A stretch of 64,000 bases of DNA from assembly GCF_904846685.1 (NCBI RefSeq), contig NZ_CAJHBQ010000001.1, forward strand, positions 868,001 to 932,000. Direction: 5' to 3'. The position numbers and the translations under genes were made by a program. Origin of the DNA: Psychrobacter submarinus. Its GTDB lineage: Bacteria > Pseudomonadota > Gammaproteobacteria > Pseudomonadales > Moraxellaceae. The notes beneath the pieces are model-generated. The model was not told the DNA's origin. It searched no databases and saw only the letters and a list, made by a program, of their open reading frames with translations. Shown in pieces: positions 51,620 through 61,658 of the stretch; within the stretch, counting starts at the first letter, position 1, and every line of letters begins with the position of its first letter.

Positions 51620-52423
51620 ATGTCTAAACTACCTGCTCCAAGCATGACTTATCGCGCTGTACTCTCCACCTTTGCTGCTACGATGCTCTTAGGGGCAGCT
51701 GGCACCGTAAGCGCCGCTCCCTTCAAAAACCTGCCTACCGATCAAGACGCGGTACTTAGCGTAGGCGTTAACGTACTGTACTCTAATAGCGCTTATGATT
51801 TGGACGATGAAGTAGTACGGGTACTGCCGGGCGTGTTTTATGACAACAACAGAGTCTATGCGCGCGGCGCTCAAGCTGGTGCTTATCTGATCAATGACGG
51901 CACTAACCAGCTATCTGCCTACGCCCAATTAGCAGGCAACTCATTCGATCCTGATGATGCCAATGGCGCGCTGCAAGGTCTTGATGAGCGTAAGATATCT
52001 GCCGCCGCCGGTATCACTTATCTACGCCGTACCCCGGTTGGCGGCTTCCGTATTCAAGCCGCTACTGACGTTTTAGACCGTAGTGGTGGTAATACTGCCC
52101 GCTTAACCTATCTGGCGCGTATCACTAAGAATAAGCTGACCGTCTATCCGAGCATTGGCTTTGAGTATCATGATGATGACTACAACGAATACTATTACGG
52201 CGTTAGCGATGAAGAGTCCGCAAAGACAGGCGTCGCCGCTTATAAATCAAACTCAAGCTTAAACCCTTATATTAACGTTAGCGCTAACTACGATTTCAAC
52301 GAGCGCTGGGCAGGTTTTTTTAATCAAAGCTTAAGCTACCTGTCTAATGAGCAATACGATAGCCCTATGGTTGACTCGCGTACTGATGCTACGACGACGC
52401 TTGGTTTGTTATATAAGTTTTAA
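51620..52423 (+). CDS. MipA/OmpV-family outer-membrane protein
   Basis: 267 residues. Signal peptide ending VSA-AP at about residue 33, then alternating beta-strand pattern (VLSVGVNVLYSNSAY, VRVLPGVFYDNNRVYARG) and C-terminal Phe (GLLYKF). The pattern matches MipA/OmpV, a family connected to murein-synthesis scaffolding in E. coli and to outer-membrane transport elsewhere. Tyr- and Asp-rich loops. Follows the rhomboid gene at 73 bp. Confidence 0.82.
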   Translation: MSKLPAPSMTYRAVLSTFAATMLLGAAGTVSAAPFKNLPTDQDAVLSVGVNVLYSNSAYDLDDEVVRVLPGVFYDNNRVYARGAQAGAYLINDGTNQLSAYAQLAGNSFDPDDANGALQGLDERKISAAAGITYLRRTPVGGFRIQAATDVLDRSGGNTARLTYLARITKNKLTVYPSIGFEYHDDDYNEYYYGVSDEESAKTGVAAYKSNSSLNPYINVSANYDFNERWAGFFNQSLSYLSNEQYDSPMVDSRTDATTTLGLLYKF

Positions 52424-52445
52424 TTAAGATTGAATATTTGATAGC

Positions 52446-52482
52446 AAAAAGACCTTACTGTGTAATATGGTAAGGTCTTTTC
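52446..52482 (+). terminator. Terminator of the MipA-family gene
   Basis: AAGACCTTAC pairs with GTAAGGTCTT, followed by T-rich sequence. Confidence 0.8.
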
Positions 52483-52673
52483 ATCGATTATTAAAAAGGT
52501 AAATATGACCGTCATATCTTTAGCGTTCTTACAATATTATGACTTCTATTATCTTGTATAATCAGATAACTGTATAAAATGTTAATATAAATACTAAAGT
52601 CTATCTAAATTTTTTAATGTATCATATGTAGGTAATATTTAGCTAAGAGCTTCCATCAAGGGAGGAATATCTC

Positions 52674-52865
52674 ATGAGCAACAAACATTATACTAAAAGT
52701 AACAGGAAGGAGGATCATAAGCCCTCAGATGTTATAACAGATGCTACTAGCAGCTATTTCGACATGCTTAATAATTCATTATCCAGATTTAACAAACATA
52801 AAAATTCGAATAAAAAGGAATTAGACCGTGGAGTCAGAACCACTACTCATAGAATCACTCTTTGA
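52674..52865 (+). CDS. Small basic hydrophilic protein, overlaps the next gene
   Basis: 63 residues, Lys/Asn/Ser/His-rich, not recognised. A near-perfect ribosome site (GGGAGGA, 7 bp before ATG) argues for translation. Its last 38 bp overlap the next gene in another frame, suggesting translational coupling. Region markedly lower in GC than its neighbours. A TGTATAAT hexamer region at about 52554-52562 could be the promoter. Confidence 0.65.
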   Translation: MSNKHYTKSNRKEDHKPSDVITDATSSYFDMLNNSLSRFNKHKNSNKKELDRGVRTTTHRITL

Positions 52866-53661
52866 CTTTTTTTACTTAGATAATAAGAAGATTAGCTCTT
52901 TTTACGCTCAGCTAAACGGCAATGGTTCAATTGAATCTTACAAAGAAACTCATGGTATTACAGACGGTAAAACTATGGAGGCAACCGTAGGTGTACCTAC
53001 AGTGACGGGTGGAAGGTTAGGCTCTAGTGAACAAGCTCAAAGCGGTGGAGAACGTTTTTATAACGCTATTGACACCATGCCAAGAGAAATGATCAATAAG
53101 CTAGATGAGCTAGGTTTTGTCAGTAAAGTACTCTGTGAATCTAATCTTGGACGATTGGTTTTATTAAAGGGAAAACTTGGCATTGTAGATGTGAATATGT
53201 TGAGTGCTATTGTAGAACCCGCTTTAAATTTTCATTCAAGAGAACTTCGAACTTCGAATAAAAAAGAAGATAGAGAGCAAGCTAAAAATCTTGAAAAAAT
53301 AAAAAAAGATCTAATTGATTTTATAAGGAACGTCCCTTTCGCTATTCAAAGCCGCTTCATAGTAGAGTCAGACGAAAGTGTTGAAGAAGTTTGGATGACT
53401 TTGAATAGAGATGAATTATCTACACCAACACATGATATAAACTTTAAACATGGCGAGTTTATGGCGGGCGAATGGTATCTACTTGGAATATTAGATGCTT
53501 TACCTAATGATGATGTTGTTTATGAAGGTGAAAATGACTCTGAACTTCAAGATATGATTAAGGTTTTTGTTAATGAACTCAAAAGTTTAGCTGGACGACC
53601 TAAAAGTTCGTTTGGGATTACACCGATTGCTATTTTTAGAAACATTCAGCCTACTCTATAA
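52828..53661 (+). CDS. Unknown protein, DUF6414-like
   Basis: 277 residues, GTG start with AAGGA 7 bp upstream inside the previous gene. The N-terminus (FDFFYLDNKKISSFYAQLNG) recalls the DUF6414 pattern, a family without known role; this is by memory only. No membrane segment or signal peptide. A charged helical region (KKEDREQAKNLEKIKKDL) lies near residues 146-165. Codon use (AGA, AGG, ATA, AAA) and low GC differ from neighbours, suggesting acquisition. With the 63-residue gene it forms a two-gene cassette bounded by terminators. Confidence 0.7.
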   Translation: MESEPLLIESLFDFFYLDNKKISSFYAQLNGNGSIESYKETHGITDGKTMEATVGVPTVTGGRLGSSEQAQSGGERFYNAIDTMPREMINKLDELGFVSKVLCESNLGRLVLLKGKLGIVDVNMLSAIVEPALNFHSRELRTSNKKEDREQAKNLEKIKKDLIDFIRNVPFAIQSRFIVESDESVEEVWMTLNRDELSTPTHDINFKHGEFMAGEWYLLGILDALPNDDVVYEGENDSELQDMIKVFVNELKSLAGRPKSSFGITPIAIFRNIQPTL

Positions 53662-53736
53662 ATTTTAAATCATTCGCGAAAGAAATCTAAATTAACATCG
53701 TTTCCTTCTGAGAGACTTTATAGATCTAACGACCTT

Positions 53737-53773
53737 AAAAAAAAGACCTTGCCACATGACAAGGTCTTTTTTT
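53737..53773. terminator. Bidirectional terminator before fumC
   Basis: AAGACCTTG pairs with CAAGGTCTT, A-run left and T-run right; it serves the unknown gene (plus) and fumC (minus). Confidence 0.85.
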
Positions 53774-53793
53774 CTAAGAAAGTATGAGATAAC

Positions 53794-55194
53794 TTACTTA
53801 GGATGCACCATATCGGCAGGAGTGACCCACTCATCGAACTGCGCTTCACTCATGAGATCAAGCTCAACGGCGACTTGCTTGAGCGTTTTGTTTTCTTTAT
53901 ACGCCGTCTTAGCGATTTTCGCTGCATTTTCATAACCGACATGACGGTTCAATGCGGTCACAAGCATGAGCGAATTATGCAAGAAGTCATCGATTTTTTC
54001 TTTAACAGGCTCGATACCCACCGCACAGTTGTCATTGAAGCTATTGCACGCATCGCCTAATAATTGGATGGACTGTAGTAAGTTAAAGGCAATCACGGGC
54101 TTATAAACGTTGAGCTCAAAGTTACCTGACGCGCCCGCCATGCTGATAGTCGTGTCGTTACCCATGACTTGTGCCACAACCATAGTCATCGCTTCTGACT
54201 GGGTTGGGTTCACTTTACCTGGCATGATAGAAGAGCCTGGCTCGTTCTCTGGAATCGTCAATTCGCCGAGACCACAGCGAGGACCTGAGGCGAGCCAGCG
54301 TACGTCGTTAGCGATTTTGTTTAAGCTACCTGCTAGGGTTTTGAGTGCGCCAGAAGCAAATACTTCGGCATCACGAGCAGCTAGTGCTTCAAATTTATTT
54401 GGGGATGTGACAAATGGCAAGCCTGTTAGCTCAGCTAATTGCTCCGCTGATTTTACCGCATAATCAGGATGAGCGTTTAGACCCGTGCCAACCGCTGTAC
54501 CGCCGAGTGGTAACTCATATAAGCCTTGTAGTGCGTTGTCGATACGCGTGAGTGCATGGTCAAGCTGGCTGACATAGCCGCTAAACTCTTGACCTAGCGT
54601 CAATGGTGTGGCGTCTTGCAAGTGCGTACGACCGATTTTGACGATACTATCGAACTCTTTGGACTTTTTATCTAAGGTATCACGTAGCGCTTTGACCGCT
54701 GGGACAAGTAGGCTATTGATCTGACGCGCAGCAGCGACACGAATCGCCGTTGGGAAGCTGTCATTAGTAGACTGAGCGTGATTGACGTGATCGTTAGGAT
54801 GAATCGGTGCGTAAGTGCCACGCTCAGAGCCTGCGATTTCATTGGCACGGTTAGCAAGCACTTCGTTCATGTTCATGTTCGACTGTGTACCCGAACCCGT
54901 CTGCCAAACGACTAATGGAAACTGATCGGTAAGACCGCCGTTGATGACTTCGTCAGCGGCTTGCACGATAAGATCACGCTTATCGCCTTCGATACGCTCT
55001 AGGCTAGCATTAGTAATCGCAGCGGCCTTTTTGACTAATGCCATCGCTTCAATCATCGGACGCGGCAAGGTCTCACCGCCAATCTTGAAGTTCTCACGGC
55101 TACGCTGGGTTTGCGCGCCCCAATAAGCGTCTGCTGGGACTTCGACATTGCCCATGGTGTCTTTTTCGGTACGGGTGGCCTGATTTTGTGACAT
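53794..55194 (-). CDS. fumC: Fumarate hydratase, class II
   Basis: 466 residues, iron-free fumarase of the TCA cycle. [20 protein letters not shown] at the start, the active-site [19 protein letters not shown] and the signature [13 protein letters not shown] are present; oxygen-stable, unlike class I. AGGATCG lies before the ATG. Single gene. Confidence 0.96.
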   Translation of the reverse strand: MSQNQATRTEKDTMGNVEVPADAYWGAQTQRSRENFKIGGETLPRPMIEAMALVKKAAAITNASLERIEGDKRDLIVQAADEVINGGLTDQFPLVVWQTGSGTQSNMNMNEVLANRANEIAGSERGTYAPIHPNDHVNHAQSTNDSFPTAIRVAAARQINSLLVPAVKALRDTLDKKSKEFDSIVKIGRTHLQDATPLTLGQEFSGYVSQLDHALTRIDNALQGLYELPLGGTAVGTGLNAHPDYAVKSAEQLAELTGLPFVTSPNKFEALAARDAEVFASGALKTLAGSLNKIANDVRWLASGPRCGLGELTIPENEPGSSIMPGKVNPTQSEAMTMVVAQVMGNDTTISMAGASGNFELNVYKPVIAFNLLQSIQLLGDACNSFNDNCAVGIEPVKEKIDDFLHNSLMLVTALNRHVGYENAAKIAKTAYKENKTLKQVAVELDLMSEAQFDEWVTPADMVHPK

Positions 55195-55436
55195 AACGAT
55201 CCTCTTTTATTAGTAGTTAATAAATGGTTTATCATAAAAAGTGCAACTAAAGCTGCACATAAGGAAAATAGGCTGTAAAGTGAGGTTATGATAGCATGGC
55301 TTATCATAAATTTCTCCAAGCCGATGCGAGTATTTATACTTACTAGACACTGAACAACTAGACACTGAACAAATAGATACTAAGTAAAAGTGATTGATCG
55401 CCACATATCTTTTTAACCAATACTGCAAATACTATT

Positions 55437-56318
55437 ATGATAACCAATCCACCTAGACGTCAGTTTACTCGCCTGCGCCGCCAACTAACAGATGGTGAGC
55501 GCAGACAATACGCACGCATGGCAAGTTTGTACTTGGTTAAATTGCAACAGCGCTTGCCTCCGCGTGCGCGTATTGGCTTATATTATGATGGCTTTGGTGA
55601 GCTTCCTACTCAGCCGCTACTGGACTGGTGTCAGCGCTCAGGCTACCGGGCATATCTGCCAGTGGTCGGCTCGCTCGGTCGTGACAATAAAGGAGACGAC
55701 GATAAACGCTTGCGCTTTGTGCCTATTTATCACTCAAAACTTATCAACGTACCGACCTATATTCATCGTTTAGGGATGCCGCAAAACCGACATCGGCATT
55801 TGTTATGGGCAACAGAACTGGACGTCATCATCTGTCCACTCGTAGCGGTAGATAAACAAGGCAATCGTATGGGCATGGGTGGTGGTTTTTATGATACGAC
55901 GCTTGGCAAAAGCTATCGCTCAGGGGTCAAGAAACCATTAAAAATTGGCTGGTGTTATGACTTTCAAGTGGTTGAACAATTAGCGCGTCAGCCGTGGGAT
56001 GTGCCATTAGATGGCTTAATTACGCCAAACGGCATAAGGTGGTTTAAACCCACTCATATTGATGAGTCTGAACTAGAAACCTCTAGCGCCGATACGGTTG
56101 ACAGCTACTTACAAACACTAGGTAATGATGACGCTAGGGAAATGCTTTATTACAGTCAAGAACAAAACTTTGACTCTGATGAGCTATCAAGCGTTATTAA
56201 TGAGGCGCGTTTGAATGAGCTGCTAGCGCAAAGCGATGCGTTTTTGAGCAGTTTGAATGGTGAGATTGGGGATTTTGATGAGGATTTTGATGAGGGTGAT
56301 AATAACAGTGAAAAATGA
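55437..56318 (+). CDS. 5-formyltetrahydrofolate cyclo-ligase family protein
   Basis: 293 residues. The first ~205 match the 5-FTHF cyclo-ligase fold: Arg-rich start RRQFTRLRRQL, ARIGLYYDGFGELPTQPLL, and the ATP/folate-binding KQGNRMGMGGGFYDTTL. The ligase regenerates 5,10-methenyl-THF from 5-formyl-THF. An acidic C-terminal extension of about 80 residues (ending DFDEDFDEGDNNSEK) is not part of the usual enzyme. Divergent from fumC. No 6S RNA was recognised nearby. Confidence 0.87.
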   Translation: MITNPPRRQFTRLRRQLTDGERRQYARMASLYLVKLQQRLPPRARIGLYYDGFGELPTQPLLDWCQRSGYRAYLPVVGSLGRDNKGDDDKRLRFVPIYHSKLINVPTYIHRLGMPQNRHRHLLWATELDVIICPLVAVDKQGNRMGMGGGFYDTTLGKSYRSGVKKPLKIGWCYDFQVVEQLARQPWDVPLDGLITPNGIRWFKPTHIDESELETSSADTVDSYLQTLGNDDAREMLYYSQEQNFDSDELSSVINEARLNELLAQSDAFLSSLNGEIGDFDEDFDEGDNNSEK

Positions 56319-56370
56319 CTTACATCGAACAGCAGACTGAAAAATGTAAATTAAACCTTTATAAAAAATC

Positions 56371-56408
56371 AAAAAAGGCGAATGATGATCAAATCACTCG
56401 CCTTTTTT
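56371..56408. terminator. Bidirectional terminator
   Basis: AAAAAAGGCGA pairs with TCGCCTTTTTT between two converging genes. Confidence 0.88.
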
Positions 56409-56437
56409 ATATCTATTGCCAAAGTTTAGATTATGAA

Positions 56438-57811
56438 TTAAAGCACCATCGCGGCTATCCAACCAAACGCCAGTAGCGGTATATTGTAATGAATAAAGGT
56501 TGGTATCACGCTATCTCTGATATGGTCATGTTGACCATCAACGTTTAGACCAGACGTTGGCCCAAGCGTCGAGTCGGACGCGGGCGAGCCAGCATCACCT
56601 AACGCGCCAGCCGTACCAATAATAGCGACGGTTGCTAGTGGTGAAAATCCTAGTGATATACATAGCGGTACATAGATCGCCGCCACAATCGGAATGGTCG
56701 AGAACGACGAGCCAATACCCATGGTGACTACTAAACCAATCCCTAGCATGACAAATGCAGCGATCGCTTTATTTCCTGCAAACAAGTTAGTCGCACCATC
56801 AATCAGCGGCGCAATCTCCCCTGTCGCTTTCATCACCTCAGCAAAACCTTGCGCGGTAATCATAATAAAGCCAATCATCGCCATCAGCTTGATACCGTCG
56901 TTAAACACGCTATCGGCTTCACGCCATTTGACCACACCAGTCGCCATAAATACCGCAAAACCAAACATCGAGCCTAAGAGCAGCGAGTCGGTATACAGCT
57001 GCACCACAAAAGCGGTAACAATAGCCGCTAGCGCGATAAGCGTTTTAAGTTTGCCTTGCATGGGCGCACGTGTGGCAGTTTGACTCAAATTATCGCTAAT
57101 GGACTCTTTATCGATCACAACATCGCGAGCGTCTTTATCTATCGTTAATTGCTGATACTGGCGCGGCTTACGATAGCTGATAAACACCGCAGTCAAAAGG
57201 CCAAGAAACATACCGAGCGCTGGAATCGCCATCGCCTTAGTGACGGAGATATCGCTAATATCGATACCGGCTTCACCGACGTTTTTGAGCATAATTTGGT
57301 TGAGATAAATATCACCAAAGCCATACGGGATAAACATATAAGTGGTGACAAGGCCAAAGGTAATCAGACAAGCAATAAGTCGGCGATCTATCTGCATACG
57401 ATTAAAGGCGAGCAATAGCGGCGGCACGAGCAGCGGTATAAAGGCAATGTGAATGGGAATGAGGTTTTGGCTAAAACAGCTCATCATCACAAGGCCTGCA
57501 AATAGCGTGTACTTAATCATGAGACTGGTACCGCCCGCATCAATACGCTTAATGACCGCCCCTGCCAAAGACTGCGGCAATCCTGAATGCGCAATCGCTA
57601 CCGCAAAAGCACCTAATAATGCATAAGAGAGGGCAATACCTGCCCCGTTTTGGATGCCTTCTTGAAAGGCTTCTAAAGTTGCGGTGATACCTAAACCGGC
57701 GAGCAAGCCGCCCGCTATAGCACCGATGAGCAAACTGAGTACCACATGGACTCGCGCCAGTGACAGCCCAAGCATAATCACTACCGCTAGTAGCACCGCA
57801 TTAATGGTCAT
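56438..57811 (-). CDS. Na+/H+ antiporter family protein (NhaC-like superfamily)
   Basis: 457 residues, about twelve hydrophobic segments spanning the protein. Hallmarks are FSQNLIPIHIAFIPLLVPPL, GIGSSFSTIPIVAAIYVPL and GTAGALGDAGSPASDSTLGP near the C-terminus, as in the Na_H_antiporter family. Probably exchanges Na+ for H+ at the inner membrane; the substrate could instead be an amino acid or other ion. A charged cytoplasmic loop (about 215-252) splits the protein. Single gene. Confidence 0.85.
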   Translation of the reverse strand: MTINAVLLAVVIMLGLSLARVHVVLSLLIGAIAGGLLAGLGITATLEAFQEGIQNGAGIALSYALLGAFAVAIAHSGLPQSLAGAVIKRIDAGGTSLMIKYTLFAGLVMMSCFSQNLIPIHIAFIPLLVPPLLLAFNRMQIDRRLIACLITFGLVTTYMFIPYGFGDIYLNQIMLKNVGEAGIDISDISVTKAMAIPALGMFLGLLTAVFISYRKPRQYQQLTIDKDARDVVIDKESISDNLSQTATRAPMQGKLKTLIALAAIVTAFVVQLYTDSLLLGSMFGFAVFMATGVVKWREADSVFNDGIKLMAMIGFIMITAQGFAEVMKATGEIAPLIDGATNLFAGNKAIAAFVMLGIGLVVTMGIGSSFSTIPIVAAIYVPLCISLGFSPLATVAIIGTAGALGDAGSPASDSTLGPTSGLNVDGQHDHIRDSVIPTFIHYNIPLLAFGWIAAMVL

Positions 57812-58045
57812 ACTCTTTGCCCCTATTTAGCCTCAATATTACTTGTCGTCTCATCAAAAAATTCAAAATCAACCTATCTATAAGACGGGCGCTATTTTAC
57901 CTGATTCTAACGATAAAGCCTATGCGCAAAACCCGATAGCCTGATACCTAGACAAAGCTCAGAATAGAGTTAAAAGCACGTCTTAAAGCCAAAAGTCGCG
58001 TTATCATTTTCCTTGCCCTTATTTGTAGTGCATTAAAGGATAAGC

Positions 58046-58074
58046 CTTGTAATTTAATCTAAGAACACCATTTA
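58046..58074 (+). promoter_or_regulatory. Candidate heat-shock (sigma-32) promoter of lon
   Basis: CTTGTA, a 14-bp spacer and CACCATTTA resemble the sigma-32 consensus (CTTGAA, CCCCATNTA). It lies 56 bp upstream of the lon ATG. The rest of the 318-bp divergent gap shows no other clear signal. Confidence 0.5.
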
Positions 58075-58129
58075 TCTATCATGAAACACTAACTTGACTG
58101 AACAAGTCTAGTGAATAAGGAATGAATAT

Positions 58130-60664
58130 ATGACTGACTATAATATTGATAAAGACAATATCGACATCGATGTGTCAGCAGCAACGCCTGATACTGATGA
58201 ACAAAATGTTGATAAAAACACTGCCGATAATGGCTCAGACAATCATTTGCCACTATTGGCACTACGTGATGTGGTTGTCTATCCGCACATGCAAATCGCC
58301 CTATTTGTAGGTCGCACGCCGTCGGTCAAAGCGGTGGAGCTTGCGCAAGCAGAATATGGCGATAAAGTACTCGTCGTCGCACAAAAAGACTCGCTGACCG
58401 AAGATATCGACCAAGATAACCTCTATCAGTATGGTACGGTTTGCCGCATCGTCAGCACGATGCCGCATGATAGCGATGAAAACTGCATCAAGGTGCTGAT
58501 CGAAGGCCAATATCGTGCCCGCGTTGATGCTATAGAAAACCATGCAGACAGCCAAGACGACGTCTTGATGGCAACTTTTGAGCGCGCTGATCTTGAGGTT
58601 AAGCTCGATGATAGCCAACAAAAAAACACTATCAAAGCGCTGACTGGCTTGTTTGAAGCTTATGCCGAAGCACGTCTGCGTAACGCACGAGAGCTGACTC
58701 GCGTGGCCAAGCGTATCGATGACTTATTAGAGCTCATCTATTTTATCTCTACTCGGGTTTCGATGGATTTGGACGTGAAGCAATCGTTCTTAGAAAAGGA
58801 CGATCTCAAAGCGCATATCAATACTTTAACCGAGTATCTGGTTAAGCAAAGCGCTGAGCAGAATATCGAACAAGATATTCAAGATGCCGTGCGTCAGCAA
58901 ATGGAAGACAATCAGCGCGAGTACTTCTTAAACGAGAAGATGAAAGCCATAAAGAACGAGCTGTCAGAGATGAATGACGGCGCGTTCGATGGTGAGGACG
59001 ATGTCAGCGAGCTTGAACAGCGCTTAGAAGAGGCAGATCTGCCAGAAGACGTGCGCAAAAAAGCGGAGCAAGAGCTGAAGAAGCTAAAAATGATGCCGCC
59101 TGCATCTAGTGAGTCTTCAGTGGTGCGTAACTACATTGAGTGGATATTAGACACGCCGTGGAATGCCACGAGCAAAGTATCGATCAATTTAGATAAAGCC
59201 AAAAATGTCCTCGATGAAGATCACTATGGCTTGCAAGATGTCAAAGATCGCATCTTAGAGTACCTCGCCGTGCAGTCGCGAGTGAAAAAGCTTCGTGGTC
59301 CGATTCTGTGTCTGGTAGGTCCTCCTGGTGTCGGTAAAACGTCATTGGGTGAATCTATCGCGCGGGCAACCGGTCGTAAGTTCGTACGTATGGCACTCGG
59401 CGGCGTGCGTGATGAAGCGGAAATCCGCGGTCATCGCCGCACTTATATCGGTGCGATGCCGGGTAAAATCGTACAGTCACTGGCAAAAGTAGAAGTCAAA
59501 AACCCGCTATTCTTATTAGATGAAGTCGATAAGATGGCGCAAGACTTCCGTGGTGATCCAGCTTCAGCCTTGCTTGAAGTGCTCGATCCATCACAGAATG
59601 ATAGCTTCAATGATCATTACCTAGATATGGACTTGGATCTCTCACAAGTGATGTTTATCTGTACGGCCAACAGTATGGATATCCCGCCTGCGCTCTTAGA
59701 CCGTATGGAAGTCATTCGTCTGCCGGGATATACCGAAGAAGAAAAGGTCAATATCGCCCAGAAGTATCTTGTGCCAAAAGCGATTAAGCAAAACGGTCTA
59801 AAAGACGGTGAGATTGAAATTGTCGAAGCGGCACTGCATAGTATCGTGCGTAGCTATACGCGAGAGGCGGGTGTGCGTAACCTTGAGCGTGAAGTCAATA
59901 AGATCTGCCGTAAAGTGGTTCGCGGTTCGGTTGAGAATCATGGCGCGCGTGCTCCGAAAAAAGATGATCGTGAGCTCGTAGTTGTCGATGATAGCAATAT
60001 CAATGACTACCTTGGCGTGCATCAGTATGACTATGGTCTTGCTGAAAAAGACGCTGAGATCGGCCGGGTCACTGGCCTTGCTTGGACACAAGTTGGCGGT
60101 GAGCTCCTCACTATCGAAGCGGTAGCGATGAAAGGTAAAGGTGAGCTGGCCTTTACAGGCTCTCTCGGTGACGTGATGAAAGAGTCGATTCGTGCCGCAA
60201 TGAGCGTGGTACGAGCACGCGGTGATAGCTTAGGTATCGATTATGAAACCTTTAAAACTACTGACGTTCACGTGCATATGCCAGAGGGTGCAACGCCAAA
60301 AGATGGGCCTTCAGCTGGCGGTGCATTGACCACAGCGCTAGTCTCAGCCATCACCGGTATCGCTATCCGTCCTGATATTGCGATGACGGGTGAGATTACC
60401 CTACGCGGTAAAATCCTGCGTATCGGTGGTCTTAAAGAGAAGCTACTAGCGGCGCATCGCGGTGGTATCAAGCACGTGTTGATTCCAGCGACTAACGAGC
60501 GCGATTTGGCGGATATTCCTGACAATGTTAAAGAGGGTCTAACCATTCAGCCGGTAGCGACTATCGATGAAGTGCTCAAAGCAGCATTAGTCAGTATGCC
60601 AAAACCGCTAAAGCCTGCCAAAGCAGTAGTAGATACAACTTCAAAAAAGTCACTACATAGCTAA
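58130..60664 (+). CDS. lon: ATP-dependent protease Lon
   Basis: 844 residues. N-terminal substrate-binding domain (starting PLLALRDVVVYPHM, about 40-250), coiled-coil region, AAA+ module with Walker A GPPGVGKTSLGES and Walker B LFLLDEVDKMAQD, and a protease domain with the Ser-Lys dyad S728 (DGPSAGGAL) and K771 (GGLKEKLLAAHRGG). Degrades misfolded and some regulatory proteins. About 40 N-terminal residues are an extra Asp/Asn-rich extension. AAGGAATG precedes the ATG. Confidence 0.97.
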   Translation: MTDYNIDKDNIDIDVSAATPDTDEQNVDKNTADNGSDNHLPLLALRDVVVYPHMQIALFVGRTPSVKAVELAQAEYGDKVLVVAQKDSLTEDIDQDNLYQYGTVCRIVSTMPHDSDENCIKVLIEGQYRARVDAIENHADSQDDVLMATFERADLEVKLDDSQQKNTIKALTGLFEAYAEARLRNARELTRVAKRIDDLLELIYFISTRVSMDLDVKQSFLEKDDLKAHINTLTEYLVKQSAEQNIEQDIQDAVRQQMEDNQREYFLNEKMKAIKNELSEMNDGAFDGEDDVSELEQRLEEADLPEDVRKKAEQELKKLKMMPPASSESSVVRNYIEWILDTPWNATSKVSINLDKAKNVLDEDHYGLQDVKDRILEYLAVQSRVKKLRGPILCLVGPPGVGKTSLGESIARATGRKFVRMALGGVRDEAEIRGHRRTYIGAMPGKIVQSLAKVEVKNPLFLLDEVDKMAQDFRGDPASALLEVLDPSQNDSFNDHYLDMDLDLSQVMFICTANSMDIPPALLDRMEVIRLPGYTEEEKVNIAQKYLVPKAIKQNGLKDGEIEIVEAALHSIVRSYTREAGVRNLEREVNKICRKVVRGSVENHGARAPKKDDRELVVVDDSNINDYLGVHQYDYGLAEKDAEIGRVTGLAWTQVGGELLTIEAVAMKGKGELAFTGSLGDVMKESIRAAMSVVRARGDSLGIDYETFKTTDVHVHMPEGATPKDGPSAGGALTTALVSAITGIAIRPDIAMTGEITLRGKILRIGGLKEKLLAAHRGGIKHVLIPATNERDLADIPDNVKEGLTIQPVATIDEVLKAALVSMPKPLKPAKAVVDTTSKKSLHS

Positions 60665-60696
60665 GCGATAACTATCAAAGTTCTACTTAACGAGAT

Positions 60697-60725
60697 CCGT
60701 TTACTTTAGAGTAAGCGGCTTTTTT
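60697..60725 (+). terminator. Terminator of lon
   Basis: CCGTTTACT pairs with AGTAAGCGG (one G-U), followed by six T, 33 bp after the stop. Confidence 0.85.
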
Positions 60726-60903
60726 ATGCCTGCGATTTTATAACCTACTTTGGTTCAAAGCTGTGCTATATTTTAGGCAAATGTTTGTTTGATCAGCCGT
60801 AATGGTTTTAAAAAAACGAGCGGAACGCTTATTTGGCAGAACGACAAAAAAAGTCACGTGAATAAAGTAGACCTCTGAACAAAAAAACTTAAGGATAAAG
60901 TTG

Positions 60904-61485
60904 ATGACGCATCTCATAAAAAAATTGCAGGTTACAGTTTTAATCATAGTATTTTCTGTAACAGCTTTGCTTGGCTGTCAAATCCTCAATAAGGCTCCTG
61001 CTCCTACAATCACAAAAGCGCCAAAAGGCACTGAACCTATTGCAGATCTGCCTATTACTTACGAGTTATTGGGGCATTATCGATGGCGACTGGTCAGCGC
61101 AACTGATAGCGACAATCAGACGATTACAGAGCTCAGTCGTCCCGGCTTTCCAGTAGTGGCTAATTTTGGTTATAGGTTTAATGATGAGTATCACGTCGGC
61201 TTTAGCTCTGACTGTAATGGTGTCGGTGGCCCTTATACTTTAACGCCTGACCATATTCTACTGATCGGCTCAGGGCCACAAACCATGATGGGCTGCGGCC
61301 CTAAACGCGAGGCGGCAGAAGACAAGATCAGAGCGCTTGAGCAATCAAGTCGTAGTCAGCTCACCTTAACACAGCTTGCAAATAGCAATATTGACAATCC
61401 AAGCTTACCTTATTATTTACTTACTCAAGTAATGGCTACCGGTGAGACTTTAATTTGGAAAAACAGCGCCCTTATCGATAAATAG
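60904..61485 (+). CDS. Predicted lipoprotein, META/HslJ-like
   Basis: 193 residues. Lipobox VTALLGC places the lipidated Cys at about residue 25. The body shows a META-like pattern: YRWRLVSATDSDN, SSDCNGVGGPYTL, and TMMGCGPKREAAEDKIRAL, where E. coli HslJ has CN..GGxY and TRM-type motifs. Several Cys could form disulfides. AAGGAT precedes the ATG at 60904. Role unknown; META proteins are linked to heat shock, novobiocin resistance or secretion. Confidence 0.8.
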   Translation: MTHLIKKLQVTVLIIVFSVTALLGCQILNKAPAPTITKAPKGTEPIADLPITYELLGHYRWRLVSATDSDNQTITELSRPGFPVVANFGYRFNDEYHVGFSSDCNGVGGPYTLTPDHILLIGSGPQTMMGCGPKREAAEDKIRALEQSSRSQLTLTQLANSNIDNPSLPYYLLTQVMATGETLIWKNSALIDK

Positions 61486-61658
61486 ATTAAATACAAAGCC
61501 ATGGGCTTATTAAAACTCTACGCTAATAACTTACATTTATTAACCGATTGTTGCGCTTTTGCCCAATAGTTGTCGATACTCTCTCGCTATACTGTTTTTG
61601 ACATCAACGCATGTTGTACCAAATTCAAAAAACAAAATAATTACAATGGGAGAGAATA

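Noticed and set aside
52674..53661. Two overlapping frames as one gene broken by a frameshift
   Set aside because: Each frame has its own well-placed ribosome site and the larger protein begins with a family-like N-terminus, so two genes are more likely.
57812..58045. Small RNA gene in the antiporter-lon gap
   Set aside because: No promoter-terminator pair or stable fold was seen.
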